A DNA stretch of 64,000 bases from HKCCE3408 sp038530555 (GCA_038530555.1 JBCBCN010000001.1:434001-498000); one strand, 5' to 3'; counted from the first letter of the stretch, positions 7,566 to 16,823 are shown. Numbers and translations are program-made. The notes: generated by a model not told the origin, from the letters alone.

Positions 7566-8978
7566 TCAGCCGGTTGGCAGACCGATCTTGCCGGGATTCA
7601 TAATGCCCAGCGGGTCGAGCGCCTGTTTGATCGCCGCCATCACCGCCATCGCCTCTGGCCCAAGCTCGCGCTCCAGATAGCGCGCCTTGCCCTGGCCGAT
7701 CCCGTGCTCCCCTGTGCAGGTGCCATCCATGGAAATCGCCAGATCGTTCAGCCAGCCGACAAAGCCCTCGGCCCGCGCCACCTCGCCCGGGTCCTCGAGA
7801 TCGAGGAGCAGCAGGACGTGGAAATTGCCGTCACCGACATGGCCCACGATCGGCGCGAGAAAGCCAAGCTCCTCGGCCTTGGCCTGGGCCGCGGTGATGC
7901 AGTCTGCTAGACGTGAGACCGGCAAGCAGACATCGGTGGAAATCCCTGCCGCGCCTGGTCTCAGGCCTAATGCCGCCCAATAGGCGTCGTGGCGCGCCTG
8001 CCAAAGCTTGGTGCGGGCCTCCTCCTCACGCGCGGTGCGGAAGCCCTCGCCCCCCTCGGCAGCGGCGATCTCACCAAAGGTTTCGGCCTGCTCGGTCACG
8101 CCGGCTTCCGAGCCATGAAACTCCAACAGAAGCAACGGCGCCTCAGGCAAATCCAGGCCGGAATAGGCGTTGCAAGCCCGCACTTGCAGCGTGTCGAGAA
8201 GCTCCATCCGCGCGACCGGCAGGCCGTATTGCACGACCGCCATCGCGACCCGCGCCGCCGCCTCTATGCTCGGGAAAGAACAGATCGCGCCCGACACCGC
8301 TTCGGGTTGGCCGTGTAGGCGCAGGGTCAGCTCGGTGATAAGTCCGAGCGTGCCCTCTGAGCCGATCATCAGCCGCGTCAGGTCATAGCCCGCGCTCGTC
8401 TTGCGCGCCCGCGCCGCCGTGGTCAGCACTTCACCCGAGGGCATGACGGCTTTGAGGCCCAGCACGTTGTCCTTCATCGTGCCGTAGCGCACCGCGTTGG
8501 TGCCGCTGGCCCGCGTCGCAGCCATCCCACCGAGCGAGGCATCCGCGCCCGGATCGACGGGGAAAAAAAGACCCGTGGCCCTGAGCTCAGTATTGAGCGC
8601 CTTGCGGGTCACGCCGGGTTCGATGACCACGTCGAGGTCCTCTTCATGGACCGCCAAAATGCGGTTCATCTGGCTCAGATCAACCGAGATGCCACCGGCC
8701 GGTGCGTTGACGTGCCCCTCAAGCGAGGAGCCGGCGCCGAAGGGGATGATCGGCACGCGATGCGCGCTGCAAATGCGGACGATGTCCTGCACCTCTGCTG
8801 TCGTTTCGGCGAAAACCACCGCGTCGGGCGCCTGATTGCGCAGCCAGGTTGTGGTGTGGGCGTGCTGTTCGCGGATCGACTGACCCGTGGCCAGGCGCGG
8901 ACCATAGCGCTGCGCCAGGATGCCCAGAGCCGTCGCGATGCCGCTTTCGTTGCGCGGCAGATCAGCCAAAAGCGCCAT
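7566..8978 (-). CDS. FAD-linked oxidase (D-lactate dehydrogenase/GlcD type)
   Basis: A 470-aa flavoprotein. An N-terminal FAD-binding PCMH domain shows PDAVVFAETTAEVQDIVRIC, IIPFGAGSSLEGH and GGMAATRASGTNAVRYG. The C-terminal FAD-oxidase domain ends with GHVGDGNFHVLLL and GTCTGEHGIGQGK, both characteristic of cytochrome-type D-lactate and glycolate dehydrogenases. It probably oxidises a 2-hydroxy acid and passes electrons to the membrane chain. A good SD (GGGAGGAG) precedes ATG 8978. It is convergent with nagA, only 6 bases apart, and followed a RodZ-like gene on the same strand. The exact substrate cannot be read from sequence. Confidence 0.9.
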   Translation of the reverse strand: MALLADLPRNESGIATALGILAQRYGPRLATGQSIREQHAHTTTWLRNQAPDAVVFAETTAEVQDIVRICSAHRVPIIPFGAGSSLEGHVNAPAGGISVDLSQMNRILAVHEEDLDVVIEPGVTRKALNTELRATGLFFPVDPGADASLGGMAATRASGTNAVRYGTMKDNVLGLKAVMPSGEVLTTAARARKTSAGYDLTRLMIGSEGTLGLITELTLRLHGQPEAVSGAICSFPSIEAAARVAMAVVQYGLPVARMELLDTLQVRACNAYSGLDLPEAPLLLLEFHGSEAGVTEQAETFGEIAAAEGGEGFRTAREEEARTKLWQARHDAYWAALGLRPGAAGISTDVCLPVSRLADCITAAQAKAEELGFLAPIVGHVGDGNFHVLLLLDLEDPGEVARAEGFVGWLNDLAISMDGTCTGEHGIGQGKARYLERELGPEAMAVMAAIKQALDPLGIMNPGKIGLPTG

Positions 8979-9007
8979 CCGCTCCTCCCAAAGCCTTGCC
9001 GAGCCGC

Positions 9008-10279
9008 CTAGTTGTCGCTGCCTTCGCTGGTCTCCCCATTGAGGACCAGGGCCGCCACACGCGGTAGGTCCGGGTCCGCGGTCGGGTCGGCCATGAAATA
9101 CCGCTCAGAGATCGCATCCGCGGTCAGCGTCACATCGCGGGCCACGGCCCCCACCTCCCCTGCCGGGCCAAATGTCACACCGTTGACGGCGAAATAGATC
9201 GAACCGCCATTGCTCGTGCGCAAATCGGGCGCTTGGGCCGTCGCGGGCAGCGTGAAGCTTTCGCCCTCGGCAAGGTTGCCCTCGAAAAGAACCGTGCCCG
9301 AGGCCGAGCGCACCTGCAGCCAGGTGGGCCGCACCGCAAACACCAGCACGTCGTCCACCGGGCCTTGTGTGACCTGGACCGAGTCCGGGCGCGGTTGCGG
9401 CGCGTTGGCATTGCGTTCGGCTAGGCGGATCTCGGGATCGACCAGGACGCCGGTCGCATCGGGATCAAGGCTCGCCAAAGGGCGGTCGCGCGGGGTTAGG
9501 ACGGGCGCCTCAAGCGCTTGTGGGCGGTAGATCCGATCGAAATTACTATCCCCGGCTAGGGCGACGCTGCCTCCGGTTTCACCAGGGCCAGGCGCGGTCA
9601 GGCGATCAAGCGTGCTGTCGTCAAGCTGAGCAAAGCTCTCGGGCGCATCGTCAATCGGCGCGAATTGCAGCCGCTGAATGTCATAGAGCACCGCCCAGGC
9701 GCCATAGCCGATGCCCAGAACCAGGGCGACCAGAACGGCAATAGACCCAAGCGCTCCAGGCTCGATCTTGTCGCTCCAGCGTTCTTTCTCTGGAGCGAAA
9801 TTCACCCGCGCGGCGCGGATCACATCGTTGGGATCAATCCGCGCGCCGGGCGCGTCGGCAAGGCGGCGTTTGGCGGCGTCGGCCTGCTTGGCGGAGAAGC
9901 CGTGCACGCCGTAAAAGCCGCTTTCACGCTGAAAGCGCGCGAAGGTCCATTCCGGGTCAAGGCCGAGATAGCGCGCGTAGGACCGCACATAGCCGGCGAT
10001 AAAGCCCGGCGACGCGAAAGCCGCCAGATCAGCATGCTCAATCGCGGCGATATAGCTGGCCTTGATTTTCAGGTCGCGTTCGACGTCGAGAAGGGATTTC
10101 CCTACCGTCGCCCGCTCCCCGCGCAGGATGTCCCCGAGGGCGACGTCCATATGATCATATTCTTCGTAGGGAAACGCGACCTTTGCCTGCGAGGCACGCG
10201 AAACTGCAGGCGGCGTGCGCGAGGAACGCCGTTTGGAGCCGCCTTGGCCCGAGCCGTGTTTCTGCGTCGTTTGGCCCAT
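9008..10279 (-). CDS. RodZ-like helix-turn-helix membrane protein (DUF4115)
   Basis: About 423 aa. Residues about 45-120 form a Cro/RodZ-like HTH (GDILRGERATVGKSLLDVE, IKASYIAAIEHADLAAFASPGFIAGYVRSYARYLGLDP, read as segments). One transmembrane helix (LGSIAVLVALVLGIGYGAWAVLY) follows, then a low-complexity periplasmic linker and a C-terminal DUF4115 beta domain (VFAVRPTWLQVRSASGTVLFEGNLAEGESF). This is the RodZ order, which links MreB to the membrane for cell shape; roseobacter versions have an extended linker. ATG 10279 is chosen over an ATG 48 bases upstream because the extra residues look unconserved. Role inferred from domain order only. Confidence 0.8.
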   Translation of the reverse strand: MGQTTQKHGSGQGGSKRRSSRTPPAVSRASQAKVAFPYEEYDHMDVALGDILRGERATVGKSLLDVERDLKIKASYIAAIEHADLAAFASPGFIAGYVRSYARYLGLDPEWTFARFQRESGFYGVHGFSAKQADAAKRRLADAPGARIDPNDVIRAARVNFAPEKERWSDKIEPGALGSIAVLVALVLGIGYGAWAVLYDIQRLQFAPIDDAPESFAQLDDSTLDRLTAPGPGETGGSVALAGDSNFDRIYRPQALEAPVLTPRDRPLASLDPDATGVLVDPEIRLAERNANAPQPRPDSVQVTQGPVDDVLVFAVRPTWLQVRSASGTVLFEGNLAEGESFTLPATAQAPDLRTSNGGSIYFAVNGVTFGPAGEVGAVARDVTLTADAISERYFMADPTADPDLPRVAALVLNGETSEGSDN

Positions 10280-10484
10280 GCGGCCCCGTCCAATGTCAGT
10301 CGTCCAACCGGTGTTGGCGTCCGGCACCCCTGGATCAAAATCCCACGGTCAGTCACAATGACCTCTCTCGTGATGTCTCGATCCCAGCGGCAGCCAGATG
10401 TCCCCGTACGCGAGCATCCTCCCCCGCTGCGCACGCGGACGTGATAACACGGCTGCTAGGACGATGACAGATGCGGCGATGCGG

Positions 10485-11720
10485 CTAGGCCGACAATTCG
10501 GCACGATTCAGCGCACAATGGCTCCAAAGATTGTCCATGGCTGCGACAAGATCGTCGATCATGGCCGGATTGTGCACGGGAGACGGGGTAAAGCGCAGCC
10601 TTTCGGTGCCGCGCGGCACGGTCGGGTAATTAATCGGCTGAACATAGATGCCGTGATTCTCTAGGAGCATGTCCGACAGCATCTTGGTGTGGACCGGATT
10701 GCCGACGATGACCGGGACAATATGGGTGCCGTGATCGATGATCGGCATGCCCAAGCCGCGCAGGCGCAGCTTGAGCTGTCCGGCGCGTGTCTGGTGCAGG
10801 TCGCGCAGCGCCTGATCGCTCTTCACATGGCGGATTGAGGCCAGAGCGCCCGCCGCCACGACGGGCGGGAGCGATGTCGTAAAGATAAAGCCAGGCGCGT
10901 AGGAGCGGATCGCATCGACCAAAGGCTCGGACGATGCGATGTAGCCGCCCTGGACCCCGAAGGCCTTGGCCAATGTGCCGTTGATGATGTCGATCCGGTG
11001 GGCCAGGCGGTCGCGCTCTGAGATCCCGCCGCCGCGCGGGCCGTACATGCCAACGGCGTGCACCTCGTCGAGATAGGTGAGCGCGCCAAACGCCTCGGCC
11101 AGGTCGCAGATCTCGGCGATGGGCGCGACATCGCCGTCCATCGAATAGACCGACTCGAAGGCGATAAGCTTGGGGGCGGCGGGATCGTCAGCTTGAAGAA
11201 GTTCCCGCAAGTGGTTGACATCGTTGTGTTTGAATACGCGCCGCGCCCCGCCATTGCGGCGGATCCCTTCGATCATCGAGGCGTGGTTGAGCGCGTCGGA
11301 GTAAATGATCAGCCCGGGTAAGAGCTTGGCCAAAGTCGAAAGCGTCGCGTCATTGGCGATATAGGCCGAGGTAAAAAGCAGCGCTTGATCTTTGCCGTGA
11401 AGGTCGGCCAGCTCGGCCTCAAGTGCGTTGTGATAGACGGTCGTGCCTGAAATGTTGCGCGTACCGCCCGAGCCGGCGCCGGTCGCCTCAATCGCCTCAT
11501 GCATCGCGTTCAGAACGGCCGGGTGTTGGCCCATGCCGAGATAGTCATTGCCGCACCACACCACGATATCGTCCTCACCGCCGTCCGGGCGACGCCAAAC
11601 GGCGTTCGGATACTGGCCTTTGCGGCGTTCAATATCGATGAAAGTGCGGTAGCGGCCCTCCTCGTGGAGGGTTTGCAACGCCCGATCCAGGGCTGCGTCG
11701 ATGGAAAAGGCGCGATCCAA
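10485..11720 (-). CDS. hemA: 5-aminolevulinate synthase
   Basis: A 411-aa PLP enzyme condensing glycine and succinyl-CoA to 5-aminolevulinate, the first step of C4-pathway haem (and bacteriochlorophyll) synthesis. Visible are FIDIERRKGQYPNAVW, WCGNDYLGMGQHP, GAGSGGTRNISGT (glycine/CoA region), YLDEVHAVGMYGPRGGG (PLP Asp) and the Schiff-base Lys252 in NGTLAKAFGVQGGY. The start is a TTG with SD GGAG 7 bases before it; no ATG fits the conserved N-terminus. An Irr-type box lies about 80 bases upstream. It is downstream of a secreted-protein gene on the same strand, 154 bases apart. Confidence 0.96.
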   Translation of the reverse strand: MDRAFSIDAALDRALQTLHEEGRYRTFIDIERRKGQYPNAVWRRPDGGEDDIVVWCGNDYLGMGQHPAVLNAMHEAIEATGAGSGGTRNISGTTVYHNALEAELADLHGKDQALLFTSAYIANDATLSTLAKLLPGLIIYSDALNHASMIEGIRRNGGARRVFKHNDVNHLRELLQADDPAAPKLIAFESVYSMDGDVAPIAEICDLAEAFGALTYLDEVHAVGMYGPRGGGISERDRLAHRIDIINGTLAKAFGVQGGYIASSEPLVDAIRSYAPGFIFTTSLPPVVAAGALASIRHVKSDQALRDLHQTRAGQLKLRLRGLGMPIIDHGTHIVPVIVGNPVHTKMLSDMLLENHGIYVQPINYPTVPRGTERLRFTPSPVHNPAMIDDLVAAMDNLWSHCALNRAELSA

Positions 11721-11798
11721 TGGCTGTCTCCGGATAGCTTCCGCGAGAGATGACTCTCAGCGGTTGGACGAGGTCTTCACCGGCCAGCAGGCCGGACA

Positions 11799-11815
11799 TT
11801 TAGAATAGGTCTAAT
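11799..11815. promoter_or_regulatory. ICE-like box upstream of hemA (putative Irr site)
   Basis: TTTAGAATAGGTCTAAT matches the alphaproteobacterial iron control element TTTAGAA-N3-TTCTAAA in the whole left half and 5 of 7 bases of the right half. It keeps the dyad TTAGA-N5-TCTAA. It lies 79 bases before the hemA start. Irr coordinates haem synthesis with iron in this class, so control of hemA would make sense; binding is inferred. Confidence 0.5.
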
Positions 11816-11874
11816 GTGATGGGCGCCGAGGGGCTAGTCACAAAATGCCGCGCCTTTGCGACCATTTTTCCTGC

Positions 11875-12483
11875 CTATCGATCGGACACAACGGGGCGGC
11901 AATCCGCGGCGCCACAAGCGAGGTTTGCCGCACCCTCATCCCCCCCGATGCCGAAATTGCCCGTGCCGGGAGAAATTGAAAAGACCCTGGGCCGCCCAGC
12001 GCTGCGAAACTCACCTCGCAGGGCCTCGACCGCGCCCGCGCTGAGTTGGAGCGGTTGGCCCGGCGCCCAGCCCGCGGGCCGCACCTGCATCACCAAGACG
12101 CAATCGGCGCCTTCGCCGTCGCGCGCGGCATCACATCGGGCGCGGGCGGCGTCGCTGGCCGCTTCGACATCGTGGAAATTGCCCACCGCGATGGTGGTTT
12201 GCGGATCCGCGAGGCCGCGATCCGGAGCAATCGCAATAGCGCCATAAAAGACCATATCGGGGAGCAGGCCCTGGGTCACCGCATTCGACAATAGCTGCAC
12301 CTCGGCGTCACTGAGTGAGGGGTCGGGGAAGATCACCGTCTCAATCGGTGCGTCAGCCTCAAAAACCTGGCGCAGCGCGTCGCGGCGCCCCGGCAGGTCC
12401 TGAGCCAGAACCTCTGGCGCCCAGATCAACGCACCCAGCGCCACAGCCAAAACCTGCGCGAATGTTCCCCGAAAAAGCGGCAT
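11875..12483 (-). CDS. Secreted hypothetical protein upstream of hemA
   Basis: A 202-aa protein with an N-terminal signal peptide (MPLFRGTFAQVLAVALGALIWAPEVLAQ, cleavage likely after VLA-Q). The mature part starts DLPGRRDALRQVFEADAPIETVIFPDPSLSDAEVQLLSN and later has YGAIAIAPDRGL, TTIAVGNFHDVEAASDAARARCDA and a C-terminal Gly-rich segment. Two pairs of Cys could form disulfides (ARCDAARDGEGADCV and ANLACGAADCR). I do not recognise a domain. It precedes hemA on the same strand, which may explain haem-related names given to similar genes, but nothing in the sequence supports a catalytic role. Confidence 0.75.
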   Translation of the reverse strand: MPLFRGTFAQVLAVALGALIWAPEVLAQDLPGRRDALRQVFEADAPIETVIFPDPSLSDAEVQLLSNAVTQGLLPDMVFYGAIAIAPDRGLADPQTTIAVGNFHDVEAASDAARARCDAARDGEGADCVLVMQVRPAGWAPGQPLQLSAGAVEALRGEFRSAGRPRVFSISPGTGNFGIGGDEGAANLACGAADCRPVVSDR

Positions 12484-12644
12484 GGCAAACTCTCCTCACT
12501 CCACCGAGTGTTTCATATGCGGCCTCGCGGCTAAATGAAACGGGGAGATGTGCGAATGAGGCCCCTTTGCAGATGCCCCTGGCCCCTGGACACTGGCGCC
12601 CCGCCCCGTAGGCTCTGCACCAAGCCAAATTTAGGAGCGCTGCC

Positions 12645-14027
12645 ATGAGCCATCAGACCCATCTCGACGCCGTGCTGGCGCGCATTGATGCCGATCTCGA
12701 CGCCTCGCTGGAGCGCTTGAAGACGTTTCTGGCGATCCCGTCGATCTCAACCGATCCGGCCTATGACGGCGATGTGGCACGCGCGGCGGAGTGGCTGTCG
12801 GCGGATCTTGCTTCCATCGGGTTTGACGCCTCAGTTCGGCCCACGACTGGGCATCCGATGGTGATGGGTCAACAAGGCGAAGGCGCGCGGCATTTCCTGT
12901 TCTACGGCCATTACGATGTGCAGCCTGTCGATCCGCTGGAGCTTTGGACGCGGCCGCCGTTCGAGCCCGCTATTGAAGAAACAGACGGGACGCGCCGGAT
13001 CTGGGGGCGCGGGTCTTCCGACGATAAGGGCCAGCTGATGACCTTTGTAGAGGCCTGCCGCGCTTGGGTCGCGGAGACCGGCAGCTTGCCTGCAAAGATC
13101 ACCGTGTTTTTCGAGGGAGAGGAGGAATCGGGCTCCCCCTCGCTGATCCCGTTCCTGCGGGAGAATGCCGATGACCTTAGAGCCGAGCTCGCGCTGATCT
13201 GCGACACTGGCCTTTACGGGCACGAGACCCCGGCCATCGCCACCTCACTCCGGGGCCTTTTGGGCGAGGAGATCGTCCTAACTGGACCGCGCATCGATCT
13301 GCATTCGGGCAGCTACGGCGGCATGGCAATGAACCCGATCCGGGTTCTCACGCGCATCCTGGGCGGGCTGCATGACGGCGAGGGCCGCGTGCAGGTGCCG
13401 GGCTTTTACGACGACGTGGTCGAGCCCGATCCGGCGGTGCTGGAGCAATGGCGCGGCCTCAATTTCGACGAAGAGGAATTCTTGGGCGCGGTCGGTCTCA
13501 AGGATCCGGCGGGCGAGACCGGGCGGATGGGGCTCGAACGGCTTTGGTCGCGCCCCACGGCAGAGATCAACGGCATCACCGGCGGCTATACCGGCACAGG
13601 CTTTAAGACGGTGCTTCCGAGCGAGGCGCGCGCCAAGGTCTCGTTCCGCCTGGTGGCGAACCAGGACCCCTACAAATTGCGCGAGAGCTTCCGGGCTTGG
13701 GTTCGCGCGCAAGTGCCCGACGATTGCACGGTGGAGTTCCTGGACCACGGCGCCGGTCCCGCCGCCTCGATGGATATCAGCCACCCGGCCTTTGAGGCGA
13801 CCCGCGGTGCGCTCAGCCAAGAATGGCCAGCCGAGGCCACCTTCATCGGCATGGGCGGCTCGATCCCGGTGGCGGGCTATTTCAAGACCGAGCTTGGGAT
13901 GGATTCGATGCTGACCGGCTTTGCCCGCGACGATGACGCGATCCATTCGCCCAACGAGAAATATGATCTGGAGTGCTTCCATCGCGGCATCCGGTCTTGG
14001 GCCAGGATCTTGGCGGCGATTGCGTGA
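12645..14027 (+). CDS. M20-family metallopeptidase (dipeptidase)
   Basis: A 460-aa zinc peptidase of the M20/CNDP-like group. Metal and catalytic motifs: FYGHYDVQPVDPLELW (His and Asp), WGRGSSDDKGQ (bridging Asp), VFFEGEEESGSPSL (catalytic Glu-Glu), ALICDTG (Asp) and, near the end, DDAIHSPNEKYDLECF (His). The central dimerisation domain carries LHSGSYGG. Length matches the family. SD TAGGAG precedes ATG 12645. It faces a MATE exporter gene with convergent ends 13 bases apart. Likely a cytosolic di- or oligopeptidase; specificity unknown. Confidence 0.92.
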   Translation: MSHQTHLDAVLARIDADLDASLERLKTFLAIPSISTDPAYDGDVARAAEWLSADLASIGFDASVRPTTGHPMVMGQQGEGARHFLFYGHYDVQPVDPLELWTRPPFEPAIEETDGTRRIWGRGSSDDKGQLMTFVEACRAWVAETGSLPAKITVFFEGEEESGSPSLIPFLRENADDLRAELALICDTGLYGHETPAIATSLRGLLGEEIVLTGPRIDLHSGSYGGMAMNPIRVLTRILGGLHDGEGRVQVPGFYDDVVEPDPAVLEQWRGLNFDEEEFLGAVGLKDPAGETGRMGLERLWSRPTAEINGITGGYTGTGFKTVLPSEARAKVSFRLVANQDPYKLRESFRAWVRAQVPDDCTVEFLDHGAGPAASMDISHPAFEATRGALSQEWPAEATFIGMGGSIPVAGYFKTELGMDSMLTGFARDDDAIHSPNEKYDLECFHRGIRSWARILAAIA

Positions 14028-14040
14028 TGGGCGGGCGGCT

Positions 14041-15402
14041 CTAGGCGGGGCTGATGGCCGCGAGGCCGCGCAGTTTGCCCCAAAAGCGGGCGCTCAAAAG
14101 CAAACCGGCGGGGACCAAGCCAACCACAAGGCCGAGCCAAACGCCGGTAGCGCCCCAATCCAGGATGAAGGCCATCGCGTACATGGCCGGCAATCCGATC
14201 AACCAATAGGACGTGAGCGCGATCAGCAGCGGTACCGAAGTGTCTTGCAGCCCCCGCAAAAGCCCCATCGCCATTACTTGAGCCGCATCGGCCAGTTGAA
14301 ACAGCGCCGCCAGAGCCAAGAGCCCGACACCAATCACGACGATGGCCGGGCGCTGCGGCTCGTCTCGGTCCAAAAACACCTCAATCAGCACCTCGGGCAA
14401 ACCAAGAAACGCCGCGACCGTGAGCAAAACGAATAGGCCCGACAAGCAAAGCGCCGACAATGCCGCGCGCCCGAGCCCCTGCGCATCCGCCCGGGTCCAG
14501 GCCTGACCGGCGCGGACAGTCGCCGCAGAGCTGAGGCCCACATGGGCCATGAAGGTGACCGAGGCGATTTGCAGCGCGACACCATGGGCGGCCAGATGCA
14601 GCGTGCTGATCCAGCCCATCATTAGCGTCGAGGCCGCGAACAGCCCGGTTTCAGCCAATTGCGTGCCACCGATTGGAGCGCCTAGGCGCAGGACCTGCCC
14701 CATGGCCGACCAATCGGGTCGCCAAAGGCGCTGGAACAACCGATATTCCGACAGCCCGTGCGCCCGCGCCGCATAGAGCGCCAGGATCACACATATCAGC
14801 GCTTGCGTGCCAAGCGTGGCGATGGCCGCGCCGCGCAGGCCCAGCTCAGGCAGGCCGAAATGCCCAAAGATCAGCAGATAATTCATCACTGCATTCAGCC
14901 CCGCCGCCGCCAAGGTCGACCATAGGGCGACTTGCACATGTTCGAGCGCGGCGAGATGATTTTTCAGCGTGAAACCCAACAGAGAAAAGACCATCGCCGT
15001 CCCCGCGATCCGGAGATAGGACTGCGCGCCCGCGGCGATCTCAGGCTCTTGGCCCAGTGCCAGGAGAAGCGGTCCTGAAAACCAAAAGACCGGCATTGCC
15101 AGGGCCGCGACACAGACCGACAGCCACATACCCATCCGCGTGATCCGCCGCGCCTGGGTCACGTTGCCGGCAACCGCAGCCGCCGCAACAAGTGGAAGCA
15201 CTGCTAAGCCAAGACCCGATCCTCCGATGAAGATCACGAAATAGACCATCGCGCCCAGGCCACCCGCCGCCAGTTCGAGCACGCCGTAACGGCCCAGCAT
15301 CAGCGTGTCGGTCATCCCGATCAACTGTTGAGCCAGATGACCCCCGATCAGCGGCGCGGCCAGTCGCCAGGTGGCGCGAATGTCTCTTGTCAGGAGGCTC
15401 AT
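14041..15402 (-). CDS. MATE-family efflux transporter
   Basis: A 453-aa integral membrane protein with about 12 hydrophobic segments in two similar halves, as in MATE (NorM/DinF) exporters. Visible family features include WRLAAPLIGGHLAQQLIGMTDTLMLGRYG at the N-terminus and APIGGTQLAETGLFAASTLMMGWISTLHLAAHGVALQIASVTFM at the start of the second half (read as segments). Such proteins export cationic drugs or metabolites using Na+ or H+. ATG 15402 (MSLLTRDIRATW) is preferred over an ATG 51 bases upstream, which gives a Pro/Lys-rich unlikely start; SD-like GGAG is not obvious. Confidence 0.92.
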   Translation of the reverse strand: MSLLTRDIRATWRLAAPLIGGHLAQQLIGMTDTLMLGRYGVLELAAGGLGAMVYFVIFIGGSGLGLAVLPLVAAAAVAGNVTQARRITRMGMWLSVCVAALAMPVFWFSGPLLLALGQEPEIAAGAQSYLRIAGTAMVFSLLGFTLKNHLAALEHVQVALWSTLAAAGLNAVMNYLLIFGHFGLPELGLRGAAIATLGTQALICVILALYAARAHGLSEYRLFQRLWRPDWSAMGQVLRLGAPIGGTQLAETGLFAASTLMMGWISTLHLAAHGVALQIASVTFMAHVGLSSAATVRAGQAWTRADAQGLGRAALSALCLSGLFVLLTVAAFLGLPEVLIEVFLDRDEPQRPAIVVIGVGLLALAALFQLADAAQVMAMGLLRGLQDTSVPLLIALTSYWLIGLPAMYAMAFILDWGATGVWLGLVVGLVPAGLLLSARFWGKLRGLAAISPA

Positions 15403-15620
15403 GTCATCGGGCTTAGGCTTCGGGCGCGCTCTTGAAAAGGCCGCAATGCCCATACATCAGGCTCGGGCATCTCGCGCACAGCGCTGGCCGCAGGCACCGC
15501 AAGGCTTTTCGATTGTTGAGCGAACGGCAACGCAGCTTCCCCCAGCTCGAGGTGATCTGCCACATTCATGCCCCAAAGTTCGCTCATGTACAGTCGGTGC
15601 ATAAAGGCGAGAGCGATAGT

Positions 15621-16136
15621 ATGAACTGGGTTATTGAGAAGTTTCTGAGCGACGAGCGCGGCGCAATCACTGTCGACTGGGTTGTCCTGTCGGCGGCGGC
15701 TGTCGGCATGTCCATCGCGGCAACGGGCGTTGTGCGCGGGGGCCTCGACGATCTGGCCTCTAACCTGGAAGCGCAGCTCCGCTCGCAGCAAATCTCGGAC
15801 GCGTTTGTGCAGTTCCGCTCAAACCAGTTCGACATGGCCTACGACATGGGCCTGATGACCGAAGAGCAGGCGCAGGATCTGTTCGAACAGGCTAACCTAC
15901 TGACCAATGCCGACATCCTCGGTGGTCTGGAAGACGCAATCGAAAAGATCGTCAACGGCACAATATCCGATTCGGAGCTGCAAGAGGCGTTCGCCCTCGC
16001 GTCGGTCGCCTATCAGCGAAACATCATCGATGACGATGTGATCCACTACTATTTCGGCGACAATGACGGCAATTACGGCGGCAATGAAGGGGCGGCACGC
16101 GGTGATACGACGACGACGGTCAATAGCGACACCTAA
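15621..16136 (+). CDS. Flp-pilin-like small exported protein
   Basis: A 171-aa protein. Residues 8-40 (SDERGAITVDWVVLSAAAVG then MSIAATGVVRGGLDDL) follow the Flp/TadE-type pilin pattern: a short charged leader, Glu-Arg-Gly, and one hydrophobic helix. Unlike Flp pilins (50-60 aa) it continues for about 120 acidic residues with repeated short helices (EEQAQDLFEQANLLTNADILGGLEDAIEKI) and ends in a Gly/Asn/Asp/Thr-rich tail. SD-like AGGCGAGAG precedes ATG 15621. No tad genes are nearby. It is divergent from the MATE gene and followed by a strong terminator, so it is probably a single-gene unit. Confidence 0.78.
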   Translation: MNWVIEKFLSDERGAITVDWVVLSAAAVGMSIAATGVVRGGLDDLASNLEAQLRSQQISDAFVQFRSNQFDMAYDMGLMTEEQAQDLFEQANLLTNADILGGLEDAIEKIVNGTISDSELQEAFALASVAYQRNIIDDDVIHYYFGDNDGNYGGNEGAARGDTTTTVNSDT

Positions 16137-16163
16137 GCCCATCGCATAGACGAGAAGACTACG

Positions 16164-16194
16164 CGCCGCGCCCAAACCGGGACGCGGCGTTTTT
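16164..16194 (+). terminator. Rho-independent terminator after the Flp-like gene
   Basis: Stem CGCCGCG / CGCGGCG with a 12-base loop, followed directly by TTTTT, starting 28 bases after the stop codon. Confidence 0.85.
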
Positions 16195-16328
16195 CGTTGC
16201 ATCGTCACGGCAGTGATCGCTGTTCTGCGCCAATGGGGAAAGGTGCGGCTCTCTTGCCCTTGTCCAACGCACCGCGCCTGCGCCACAGTACTAGCAAGGC
16301 CAGCATCGGACCAAGGGGAGAGCAGCCC

Positions 16329-16745
16329 ATGACCAAGCGAGATATCCAAGCGCGGCGCACCAAATCACGCGCCCTGATCGGCGCCATTGCAGGAGCCTTT
16401 GCCCTGTCGGGTTGTGTGGTGCTTGAGCCCCTGCCCGACCTGCGCCGCTTGCCCGCGCCTGAACCCGCACCGGGACAAGCGCCGGTCCTTCCCTCGCTCG
16501 ACCAGTTGCCACCGGCGGATTCGGTTGCGCTCCGCCTGCTCGATGGCTCACCCGGGCTTGGGCTGTGGTGCGATTTGCGCGGTGATTGCATCGAGGCGGC
16601 GCGGATCCTTTGCGCCAATCAGCAGTCGATCCGCACGGCTTCCGATCTCGATATGAGCGATCCGCGGGCAAATATGTATCTGTCCCGCTCGGCCAATGCA
16701 CCGCACAGCCTTGTGGTGAGTTGCCCGGTGCAATCGGTCGTCTGA
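16329..16745 (+). CDS. Small outer-membrane-type lipoprotein, hypothetical
   Basis: A 138-aa protein with a lipoprotein signal peptide: basic start (MTKRDIQARRTKSR), hydrophobic core (ALIGAIAGAFAL) and lipobox LSGC, acylated Cys near residue 29. The mature chain begins with a Pro-rich linker (EPLPDLRRLPAPEPAPGQAPVLP) and then a small domain with Cys residues in WCDLRGDCIEAARILCANQ and VVSCPVQ. No family recognised. An SD-like AGGGGAGA precedes the ATG. It is convergent with a VPLPA-CTERM gene, with a terminator between them. Confidence 0.75.
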   Translation: MTKRDIQARRTKSRALIGAIAGAFALSGCVVLEPLPDLRRLPAPEPAPGQAPVLPSLDQLPPADSVALRLLDGSPGLGLWCDLRGDCIEAARILCANQQSIRTASDLDMSDPRANMYLSRSANAPHSLVVSCPVQSVV

Positions 16746-16794
16746 TCACCGAAGAACGCCTACTCGGATCAAAGTAGGCATCTACCACGCACGC

Positions 16795-16823
16795 AAAAAA
16801 ACGGGCGCCCAAAGGATGCCCGT
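16795..16823 (-). terminator. Rho-independent terminator of the VPLPA-CTERM gene
   Basis: On the minus strand, stem ACGGGC / GCCCGT with an 11-base loop is followed by a run of seven T. It starts 34 bases after the stop of the minus-strand gene. Confidence 0.85.
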
